Assembly (NCBI GenBank): GCA_903900775.1
Contig: CAIUOD010000001.1
Span: 1-49,147, forward strand
Length of the DNA stretch: 49,147 nucleotides
Reading direction: 5' to 3'
Source: Candidatus Adlerbacteria bacterium
GTDB taxonomy: Bacteria > Patescibacteriota > Minisyncoccia > Phycocordibacterales > SBAW01
The number at the start of each line of letters is the position of its first letter. The first letter of the stretch is position 1. The position numbers and the translations under genes are program-made. Below the pieces are notes generated by a model. It did no database searches, was not told the origin of the DNA, and saw nothing but the letters and a program-made list of their open reading frames with translations. Positions 36,329-44,221 of this stretch are shown here, in pieces.

Positions 36329-37495
36329 TTATTTTACCGCCGAAATCGAGAGCCGGCCGTGCGCACGGATACCTTCCGGGTCGGGGGTGACGGGGGCGAG
36401 CGAAAGCTCACGCACGAGCGCGGCAATGGCAATCATCACCGCATTGTCGCCGGTTATAGAGAGTATGGGTAAGCGGATTGCTACATCGGGAAATTCTTTT
36501 TCGATGAGCGCCTGGAGCGACTGCCGAATGTGCGTGTTGGCGGCTACGCCGCCGCCGATGACGAAGGTTTGCGCGCCAGTTTGTTCAATCGCGCGGCGCG
36601 TTTTGGCGACGAGAACATCGGTCACGGCGTCTTCGAATTCACGGGCAAAGGCCGCACGTTCATCATCAGATAATTTCTCGAGGCCTCCCAAGTCGCGCAG
36701 GGCGTAGAGCGCCGCGGTCTTGAGGCCCGAGAACGACATGTCGCAGTCTTTAGTTTGAATCATTGGGCGCGGTAATTTCGCGGCGGGAATAGCTTTTTCT
36801 CGCTGCAGGTCATCAAGGGGATGCTCGAAACCGCTATTCCCGCCGCTCGCCCTCGGCGAGTTTTCTGTTTCGCTCGCACGAGCTAGATTTGCTAGCTTCG
36901 AAATCTCTGGCCCGCCGGGGTAGGGGAGGCCGAGCATACGCGCGACTTTATCGAAGCATTCGCCCACCGCGTCGTCTAGCGTCTGGCCGACGAGTTCATA
37001 TTCAAGCCAATCTTTCATCACCACAAACTCGCTGTGGCCGCCCGAGATAAGCAGGGCCAAGACCGGCAGGGAGACATTTTCTAAAGTGCCATGCCTGCCT
37101 GCGTTGGCGGGCGGCCCATCAAAAGAAACTAAAGAAGAAAGTAGGTGGCCCTCAAGATGGTTGGTGGGGATGAGTGGCAACTTTTGCTCGCGGGCGACCC
37201 GCTTGGCAAACTCGATGCCCGTCCACAGCGCGGGCTCGAGCCCGGGGCCGTGGGTGACCGCGATAGCATTTACTTTTTCATTGGCAAACTGCCGGTAGAG
37301 TATGGGTAGATTTTTTTCATGTTCGCGCTTGGCTAGGTTGGGATACACGCCGCCATATTCGGCATGGAGCGCGGCCTGCGAGTGGAGCGCCGCGTCGAGC
37401 ACCTCAAATTCAAACGCTTGCGCCCCTATTTTTTCTGCCTCGACGAGCGCAATGCCCGTCTCGTCGCAGGAGGTCTCAATGGCTAAAATTTTCAT
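36329..37495 (-). CDS. tsaD: tRNA N6-adenosine threonylcarbamoyltransferase TsaD
   Basis: MKILAIETSCDETGIALVE, VTHGPGLEPALWTGIEFAK, TNHLEGHLLSSL, LISGGHSEFV, MSFSGLKTA, GGGVAANTHIR; ORF runs to 37531. Confidence 0.96.
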   Translation of the reverse strand: MKILAIETSCDETGIALVEAEKIGAQAFEFEVLDAALHSQAALHAEYGGVYPNLAKREHEKNLPILYRQFANEKVNAIAVTHGPGLEPALWTGIEFAKRVAREQKLPLIPTNHLEGHLLSSLVSFDGPPANAGRHGTLENVSLPVLALLISGGHSEFVVMKDWLEYELVGQTLDDAVGECFDKVARMLGLPYPGGPEISKLANLARASETENSPRASGGNSGFEHPLDDLQREKAIPAAKLPRPMIQTKDCDMSFSGLKTAALYALRDLGGLEKLSDDERAAFAREFEDAVTDVLVAKTRRAIEQTGAQTFVIGGGVAANTHIRQSLQALIEKEFPDVAIRLPILSITGDNAVMIAIAALVRELSLAPVTPDPEGIRAHGRLSISAVK

Positions 37496-37547
37496 AATAA
37501 GAAGTATCCCAACCCTACAATAAATTGGCACATATTAAAAGCAGAAA

Positions 37548-37571
37548 GGGCGACGTCTTGCGACGTCGCCC
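37548..37571 (-). terminator. Hairpin terminator
   Basis: GGGCGACGTC-TTGC-GACGTCGCCC followed on the minus strand by TTTC. Confidence 0.7.
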
Positions 37572-37681
37572 TATTTTCGACGACTCTTTCTGACCAGCCA
37601 GGAAAAAATCGCGATGGCGACGACTGCCACCGCGAAGATTTTTATGGCCGTCCAGTCTGCATCAGGCCAATTCGCACTCAT
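37571..37681 (-). CDS. Small single-TM protein (36 aa)
   Basis: MSANWPDADWTAIKIFAVAVVAIAIFSWLVRKSRRK; not in the ORF track. Confidence 0.6.
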   Translation of the reverse strand: MSANWPDADWTAIKIFAVAVVAIAIFSWLVRKSRRK

Positions 37682-37836
37682 TTTCGTACACCTCGTGTTA
37701 TGGGTTGGGGAATCCCAGCCCTGCATTCAAAAACTATTGTACACCCTATATCAAGTTTGTCAAGTGTTTATGTCAACTCCCCAAAAAAACAGCTCAACGG
37801 AGCCGTGTAGCGAAAAACGAGTGGCTTACCAAACGG

Positions 37837-37909
37837 TGCGCGGTGCAGGATTCGGACCTGCGACCCTTCCCACGTCAAGGGAATGCTCTACCAACTGAGC
37901 TAACCGCGC
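37837..37909 (-). tRNA. tRNA-Val (anticodon GAC)
   Basis: GCGCGGTTAGCTCAGTTGGTAGAGCATTCCCTTGACGTGGGAAGGGTCGCAGGTCCGAATCCTGCACCGCGC. Confidence 0.92.
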
Positions 37910-37921
37910 GGCAAATAAACC

Positions 37922-38563
37922 TTACACCCGCTCGTGACGAAATTCAACGTACGAGTAGATGACCGTCGTGAGAATTGTTATGCCCAAAGGGAAGATAATC
38001 AGCGCGAAGAGGAGGCTCGGCGCGAAGGCGGCCGCGAGGCAGCACAGCGCGCAGAAGTAGATGAGCCACGAACCCAGAATGTGCGTCTTGCGCCAGACCT
38101 CGTCGCTCGCGAGCGTCCATGGCGTACGAATGCCGACAAAGAAGTTACGCTCCGAATTTTTCGTCACCGCGGCAATGGCGGCCAAAAGCACGGCGAGCGC
38201 CGGGGCCAAAGCCTGTGCCAGATTAAAGTGATGCCCGAGCGCTGTCAGCATAATGAGCACGAATTCGTAGAGAAAGAACGCCTGCAGGGTGAGAAAGAGC
38301 GCGTTGTAGCCCGAGCGGAATTTCTCCAGGTTGTCTTGGAGAGGCTCCATGAAGGGGATCGCTGCCCACAGGAGGAAGAGCATTGCCATCACGAACGGCG
38401 AGAGAAAGAGAGCCCAGAATTTTGGTAGCATACCGTCGACCACGCCCTCGGCGTTCCAATGCGAAGGCAATTGTGCGGGGAGGGTGGGATAAAAATGGGC
38501 GCTCGCGACAAACGCAACGGCCAAGCACAGGATCATCGTTATGCCGGTCGTTCGCGTACTCAT
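37922..38563 (-). CDS. SdpI-like membrane protein (DUF1648 + SdpI)
   Basis: LPSHWNAEGVVDGMLPK; NFFVGIRTPWTLASDEVWRKTH. Confidence 0.9.
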   Translation of the reverse strand: MSTRTTGITMILCLAVAFVASAHFYPTLPAQLPSHWNAEGVVDGMLPKFWALFLSPFVMAMLFLLWAAIPFMEPLQDNLEKFRSGYNALFLTLQAFFLYEFVLIMLTALGHHFNLAQALAPALAVLLAAIAAVTKNSERNFFVGIRTPWTLASDEVWRKTHILGSWLIYFCALCCLAAAFAPSLLFALIIFPLGITILTTVIYSYVEFRHERV

Positions 38564-38667
38564 GTTGTGGGTAAGTATTTCATACTCTGTTAATTTTTGC
38601 GAATTCGGCCAAAAGATGATATTTTAGCCTCCTGGAGAGGTGGCTTCTTGAAGTATGCTCGCCAGAT

Positions 38668-38754
38668 GGAGAGGTGGCTGAGTGGTCGAAGGCACCGGTT
38701 TCGAAAACCGGCATCCGGGAAACTGGATCGAGAGTTCGAATCTCTCCCTCTCCG
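38668..38754 (+). tRNA. tRNA-Ser (anticodon CGA)
   Basis: GGAGAGGTGGCTGAGTGGTCGAAGGCACCGGTTTCGAAAACCGGCATCC...GAGAGTTCGAATCTCTCCCTCTCCG with long variable arm. Confidence 0.93.
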
Positions 38755-38839
38755 CCCGTAGTCTTTTTTATCGGTAGTATGCCGAGCCCTTATTCCCCAA
38801 CGTTTTTACAGAACGTATTTTTATTATGTCCAGTTTTTT

Positions 38840-38886
38840 CGGTTCGAATCCCTGAGCTATTTTCGAGGGTGCAGAGATTCGAACCG
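38840..38886. repeat. 11-bp inverted repeat made of T-arm-like sequence
   Basis: CGGTTCGAATC (38840-38850) and GATTCGAACCG (38876-38886), just after tRNA-Ser and at the 3' end of the 38887-40269 gene. Confidence 0.85.
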
Positions 38887-40269
38887 TCAACGATCTTCCA
38901 TCAGGATATCTTCCCAATCTCCGTTAGCATTTTTTCGCCTATTTATTACCTCCGGCGGGAAGCGGGTCCATTTGCCTCTCGTAGTGCTGACCATTCGTTT
39001 GATAACCATTTGATCTGATTCCCCCGATTGAGTGGGCTGAGAACTACCCTCGCTTTTTGCCATTCTTTCCATTTCCTTTATTTTATCCGAGAATTCTTTT
39101 CCAATAGGGCTCTGCGGCTGCGGCGAGGGAGTTTTCCGTTCTCGCCATTTTGGGGACATATACTTATCCCAAAGCCGCGTAACCAAAAAGGAAGTGTCAT
39201 GCGGCGGTGAGTGGGCAAAGACGTATACCCCTCTGGCTTTGGTCTCTTGCGAAAGAGTGGAGTAGTGAGCATCGAGCCTGGCAAAGTCCGCTTTCAGCTC
39301 TTCTCCTGAAATAAAGCTCTGATCATCACGCAGGAACAATGGCGCAAGCAGTTTATGCAATCGGTCATTCGACGTGAACACCATGCAAAAAGGCAAGTAG
39401 TATAGATACGCGACGTCTATCTTATGGCTCGGTCTCCCTCGGCCTATCAAGTCCGCGCCGATACCGAACATGAAGACGAGATCGACGCTTAGTACGTGCG
39501 TTAAGTAGGGCGCAAATTTTCTCAGGGGAGGGCGGCCTGCTGCGTGCCATCGCGCAAGTATTTCTTCTTGATACTTTGGAGTAACGCCGATGGACCCGAG
39601 TCCCGCGATGAGAATCTGTTCCTGGTCTGGATTATCTATAAATCTATCCACCATCGCCTTTACTTCCTCCATCGTTTTTGGTTTCGGATGACCCGCGAAT
39701 CGTATTTGGTAGTGGGTGTATATTTCCTCAAGATCTAGGTGGCTCAATGCTTCTCGCCAACGTTTTGCATGGGACCGCTCCAATTCTAAAAATTGATGAT
39801 CCCGCCACCGCATCAGTGCTTGTTCTTCCGGAGAATCTTCAAAGAAAGCACCTGTCTGTCCGCCTAATTCGACAAACCTCCCGCCACCAATGTGCGGCCG
39901 CCCATATTTCATATCGATTTTCCCTTTCCCCGATAACTCTCCTTCCAACAACGCGTGGTGGTGTACATTTGCTTTCGAATTTAGATCCGGCGTCCTGTAC
40001 GCGAGACTGCCTACAATGTTTTCAGGAGTGCGTCCTGACCGCGCCTTCTTCTCCAAATCGGCGAGCGTCTCAACGAAAAAGAGGGGAGTAATATTTGTGA
40101 GAAAAAACTGGTCAAGCCAGACCGATTCGTCTGGGTTCAGGCTCTCGAGTACCGATTTATCAAAGATAATGACTGGTCCCACATACGGCAGTTTACGTGC
40201 CCGTGCGCTTTCGGCAACTACTCCACCGTCACCACCCCACCCATAACCTTTAACTTCGATCTGAAACAT
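38887..40269 (-). CDS. Hypothetical protein with putative PIN-like domain
   Basis: VIIFDKSVLESLNPDESVWLDQFFLTNITPLFFVETLADLEKKA and IDVAYLYYLPFCMVFTSNDRLHKLLAPLFL; start uncertain (overlaps recombinase end). Confidence 0.55.
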   Translation of the reverse strand: MFQIEVKGYGWGGDGGVVAESARARKLPYVGPVIIFDKSVLESLNPDESVWLDQFFLTNITPLFFVETLADLEKKARSGRTPENIVGSLAYRTPDLNSKANVHHHALLEGELSGKGKIDMKYGRPHIGGGRFVELGGQTGAFFEDSPEEQALMRWRDHQFLELERSHAKRWREALSHLDLEEIYTHYQIRFAGHPKPKTMEEVKAMVDRFIDNPDQEQILIAGLGSIGVTPKYQEEILARWHAAGRPPLRKFAPYLTHVLSVDLVFMFGIGADLIGRGRPSHKIDVAYLYYLPFCMVFTSNDRLHKLLAPLFLRDDQSFISGEELKADFARLDAHYSTLSQETKARGVYVFAHSPPHDTSFLVTRLWDKYMSPKWRERKTPSPQPQSPIGKEFSDKIKEMERMAKSEGSSQPTQSGESDQMVIKRMVSTTRGKWTRFPPEVINRRKNANGDWEDILMEDR

Positions 40270-41549
40270 CCCATCAACTCACGCTTCTCCTGGTTAGTAC
40301 CCTCCTTGAGGATATATTTGGCGTAGGTTTTGATATCCACCTCGTCGTGCTTAGCGCTCGGGTCAGAAAGACCGAGCACCGTACGTTGGAACTTATTGTG
40401 GCGTTTTAACTCGTCCTCAAATTTCATCTCCACTCGCAACTGATTGAGGTCTATCTGGTCAATTATTTTAAGCAGTTGCTCAACCAAATCATCCTCGCGC
40501 AGATAGGTATTGCCTTTGCATTGTCGGTCTCGTGTGCGGCCGCAGCCGTAGTAGACGTATCGCGCTGTAGTGCCGTCTTTACGCTCCTTGTACTTCTCCT
40601 CGGCACTGATACATGAGCCGCATTTACCGCAGAGCATAAGCTTGGTGAAGGCGAACTCATGGCTCTCGCGTTGTATATTGCCGCGCTTCAACTGCGCCTG
40701 TACTTTATCGAACATCTCTTTAGTCACGAGCGTCTCGTGCTTGCCTTGATACCAGTTGCCGCTCTTCTTGGGATATTCAAATACTCCATAGTAGAAAGGG
40801 TTTGAGAGGATGCGGTACATATTACCGAGTGCTAGCGGCTTGTTACCCGCCGTCTGGAAATTAATCTCAAATCGAAGCCAGTGATACAGCTTTGGTCCCG
40901 ACCATTGTTCATACGCGACTTTTTCGTACATTTTGCGGATAACCGGGCCGCGCAGGGGATCGACAATTACTTGGCACCTCCTGTCCAACCGCCGCTCGTT
41001 GATGTATCCGGTCAGCGTACTTCCGGGGCGGTAGCCCATTTCGCAACGGGTACGCATGCCACGCCGCACGTTCACACCACGATTGTCGTTTTCAAGCTTT
41101 GCCTGCGAGCCGAGAATCATCAGCAAGAATTTTTCATTCGGATTGTTCCGGAAGGTTTGGCTATACGTGCGGATTTCCTGTAACGCGCCGTTGTCCATAA
41201 GGTCGACGATTCTACCAAGGTCGCCGGCGTTCCTGCTAATGCGATCCGGTGCCCAGGTGAGTATCGCGTTGTACTTGCCACCCCGTATCTCCTCGACAAT
41301 TTCATTAAAGACAGGTCGTTGCCCGGTTTCCTTCGCCGAGTGCGATTCACGCTTCATGGATACGATCTCCAGCCCTTCGCGCTCGGCTAATTGGAGCATC
41401 TCCTTGATCTGCGAGTCGATAGAGAGGATCTGCCGCTCCTCCGACTCGGTACTTTTGCGGGCATAAAGGCAGAAGCGCAAGGGGATTACCTTCTTCTCCG
41501 CGCGCCCTATTTGGCCTCCGGGCAGGCCTGTTTGGGTTGCTATTTCCAT
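40218..41549 (-). CDS. Large serine recombinase
   Basis: FCLYARKSTESEERQILSIDSQ (catalytic Ser), WAPDRISRNAGDLGRIVDLMD, recombinase domain, zinc ribbon LCGKCGSCI. Confidence 0.93.
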   Translation of the reverse strand: MEIATQTGLPGGQIGRAEKKVIPLRFCLYARKSTESEERQILSIDSQIKEMLQLAEREGLEIVSMKRESHSAKETGQRPVFNEIVEEIRGGKYNAILTWAPDRISRNAGDLGRIVDLMDNGALQEIRTYSQTFRNNPNEKFLLMILGSQAKLENDNRGVNVRRGMRTRCEMGYRPGSTLTGYINERRLDRRCQVIVDPLRGPVIRKMYEKVAYEQWSGPKLYHWLRFEINFQTAGNKPLALGNMYRILSNPFYYGVFEYPKKSGNWYQGKHETLVTKEMFDKVQAQLKRGNIQRESHEFAFTKLMLCGKCGSCISAEEKYKERKDGTTARYVYYGCGRTRDRQCKGNTYLREDDLVEQLLKIIDQIDLNQLRVEMKFEDELKRHNKFQRTVLGLSDPSAKHDEVDIKTYAKYILKEGTNQEKRELMGCFRSKLKVMGGVVTVE

Positions 41550-41661
41550 ACCCTAATCAATGACGCCAAGCCCCTAAGGAGTCCAGCACTTCGCTGAGGT
41601 CTTGGAGTTGGTAACTGTGGCTTCAAAAAGCCGAAAAAAGTGCTACAGTAAGGCCACAATT

Positions 41662-44217
41662 ATGCAACAAAAGGAGGCGAGAGCGAGGATTAAAATCAAT
41701 AAACTCCTTGAAGCTTCAGGGTGGCGATTTGAAGCGGACAAAGAAGGCCCAATAAATATTCAACTTGAGCCGGGGGTAATAATGTCTGAACTTGGTGAAG
41801 ACTTCGAGCATACTTCAAAAGGCTATATTGATTTTTTACTATTAGACAAAGACGGCCGCGCTCTTGTAGTAGTAGAGGCAAAAAAAGAATCCATAGATCC
41901 GCTTTCAGCCAAAGAACAGGCCCGGAACTATGCGAGGAACGTAGGGGCTCGTTTTGTGATTCTTTCAAACGGCAATATCCACTATCTTTGGGATACCAAA
42001 CACGGCAATCCGGATATCATTTCGCGCTTTCCCACACAGAATTCAATTACTCAATACGAAAAATATGCTCCGAATCCCGCCGAGCTTGCACAAACCGTTG
42101 TCGATGAAAACTATATTGTCTCTACACAAATCCCAACGTTTGCGACAGATCCATTATTTCAAAATGCGGCAACAAGAGGCGAATTCTTAAAAAATAATAA
42201 ACTAAAACAGCTTCGACCTTACCAAATACAAGCAATCAAAGCACTCCAGGAATCAGCGAAAGAAGGGAGGCAAAGATTTTTGTTTGAGATGGCGACGGGA
42301 ACAGGCAAAACTCTTATTTCCGCTGCAGTTATAAAATTATTTCTTAAATCTGGTAATGCGCGCCGAGTCCTCTTCCTTGTTGACCGTCTTGAGCTTGAAG
42401 ACCAAGCGCAAAAGGCGTTCATTCAGTATCTAGGCCATGATTTCCGAAGTGTTATATACAAAGACAGTCGTGATTCGTGGGCAAATGCCAGTATCGTCGT
42501 TTCCACGATTCAAACTTTTCTCGCCGGTGATCGCTATAAAAAAGAATTTTCGCCAACAGATTTTGAACTAGTTATTTCAGATGAAGCTCACCGTTCTATC
42601 GGGGGTAATAGCCGTGCCGTTTTTGAATACTTTGTCGGCTACAAACTCGGACTTACAGCCACACCAAAAAATTATTTGAGAGGATTTGACGCCGAGGGAG
42701 CAGACTCTCAGAGAGAATATGAGCGGCGACTTTTGATTGACACTTACAAAACATTTGGATGCGAACCCGGGAACCCTACTTTCTCCTATGACTTAGAGCA
42801 AGGTGCGAAAGAAGGTTATCTTATTAAACCCACTCTCGTTGATGCGCGAACCGAAATCACCACGGAACTTTTGTCGGAAAAAGGGTATGCGGTCCATACG
42901 CTAACGGAAAGTGGCGAAACTATCGACGAAACCTTTAATGAGCGTCACTTCGAGCACAAAATCTTCAATGAAGAGACCAACGTCGCCATGTGTAAGGCGC
43001 TTATAGATAACGGCCTCTATGATCCTGTGGCCAAACAGCTCGGTGTGGATCTTTTCGGAAAGACCATTGTATTCGCTGTATCCCAAAAACATGCCGCTCG
43101 ACTGACAAATATTCTCAACAAGATCGCTTTTCAAAAATGGCCTCAACAATACAGCGAATCAAATTTCTCTATGCAAGTCTCTTCGCAAGTGGCAAGCGCT
43201 CAGCAGATGACCATTAACTTCGCTAACAACCGTCTTGGCGGCCAAACGAGCAATCCGGAAGGGTATGATTCAAGCAAAACTCGCGTTGCTGTCACGGTTG
43301 GCATGATGACTACCGGCTACGACTGCCAAGACTTGCTTAACATAGCGCTTATGCGTCCAGTTTTTTCTCCAACTGATTTTGTCCAGATAAAAGGGCGTGG
43401 AACCAGAAAGTGGCAGTTTGAATTTAACGATTATAAAAATGATCCTATCGTTGAACCGAAAGAAAAGTTCAAGTTTTTCGACTTCTTTGCTACTTGTGAA
43501 TATTTTGAGAAAGATTTTGATTATGACGAAAAAATAAAACTCCCACCAATTGGTGGGGGTGTAACTACGGATCCACCCGGCCCTGGAGGTGGTGGTCCAG
43601 GTACCGGCGGTCCTGGTGATCCGCCGCCAGTCGGATTAAAAGGTCCGATTGACCTCGCCACTTCAGATGAAATAGCCACTATTTCCGAGACGCCCGATGG
43701 TGTAATTATGCGTATTGATCGCGAGGGCTTCAAGCGGGCAGTGGAGGAAGACGTGCTCGGCAATGAGACTCTCAAAAACATGTGGAATAATGGTGATACC
43801 GAAGAAGCCGAAGATTTTGCGAAGAAGAATATTTTTGATAAGCCAAAATACTTCCTCAACCTCGATAAGATCAAAAAGATTTTCGGCGTGGACCGCAGGA
43901 TTACCGTAAAAGAATTTCTAGAAGTGGCCTTTGGTGAAAAGGAGACTTTTGAAATGAAAGATAACCTTCTGGAATCGGAATGGGAAAAGTTTATGGAGGT
44001 AAATCCGGTCGATCAGGCACACTATCAGCCCGCGAAAAATTATTTTAAGGCTTATATTGTAGACGAAGAAGTGCGGGATATAGTTAAGCGCAACCAGCCA
44101 GCAGACTTCTATCATTGCGCTTCCTTTGATTTTGAGGATTACCAGAAACTTAACGGCTATAAGACCATAGTCCCGCAATACATTCGCGACTATGCCTACC
44201 ACCTAACTAATCTATAG
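41662..44217 (+). CDS. hsdR: Type I restriction enzyme R subunit
   Basis: DGRALVVVEAKKE nuclease motif; FEMATGTGKT Walker A; ISDEAHRS; VTVGMMTTGYDCQDLLNIALMRP; ORF open from 41602. Confidence 0.93.
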   Translation: MQQKEARARIKINKLLEASGWRFEADKEGPINIQLEPGVIMSELGEDFEHTSKGYIDFLLLDKDGRALVVVEAKKESIDPLSAKEQARNYARNVGARFVILSNGNIHYLWDTKHGNPDIISRFPTQNSITQYEKYAPNPAELAQTVVDENYIVSTQIPTFATDPLFQNAATRGEFLKNNKLKQLRPYQIQAIKALQESAKEGRQRFLFEMATGTGKTLISAAVIKLFLKSGNARRVLFLVDRLELEDQAQKAFIQYLGHDFRSVIYKDSRDSWANASIVVSTIQTFLAGDRYKKEFSPTDFELVISDEAHRSIGGNSRAVFEYFVGYKLGLTATPKNYLRGFDAEGADSQREYERRLLIDTYKTFGCEPGNPTFSYDLEQGAKEGYLIKPTLVDARTEITTELLSEKGYAVHTLTESGETIDETFNERHFEHKIFNEETNVAMCKALIDNGLYDPVAKQLGVDLFGKTIVFAVSQKHAARLTNILNKIAFQKWPQQYSESNFSMQVSSQVASAQQMTINFANNRLGGQTSNPEGYDSSKTRVAVTVGMMTTGYDCQDLLNIALMRPVFSPTDFVQIKGRGTRKWQFEFNDYKNDPIVEPKEKFKFFDFFATCEYFEKDFDYDEKIKLPPIGGGVTTDPPGPGGGGPGTGGPGDPPPVGLKGPIDLATSDEIATISETPDGVIMRIDREGFKRAVEEDVLGNETLKNMWNNGDTEEAEDFAKKNIFDKPKYFLNLDKIKKIFGVDRRITVKEFLEVAFGEKETFEMKDNLLESEWEKFMEVNPVDQAHYQPAKNYFKAYIVDEEVRDIVKRNQPADFYHCASFDFEDYQKLNGYKTIVPQYIRDYAYHLTNL

Positions 44218-44221
44218 AACC

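Noticed and set aside
37614-37962. Plus-strand ORFs over the tRNA-Val region
   Set aside because: They overlap tRNA-Val(GAC) and the minus-strand small membrane gene; no coding support.
41550-41661. Regulatory palindrome/promoter between recombinase and hsdR (TTCAAA-16-TACAGT, GTGGC...GCCAC)
   Set aside because: Plausible divergent promoter region but motifs are too weak to call without transcript data.
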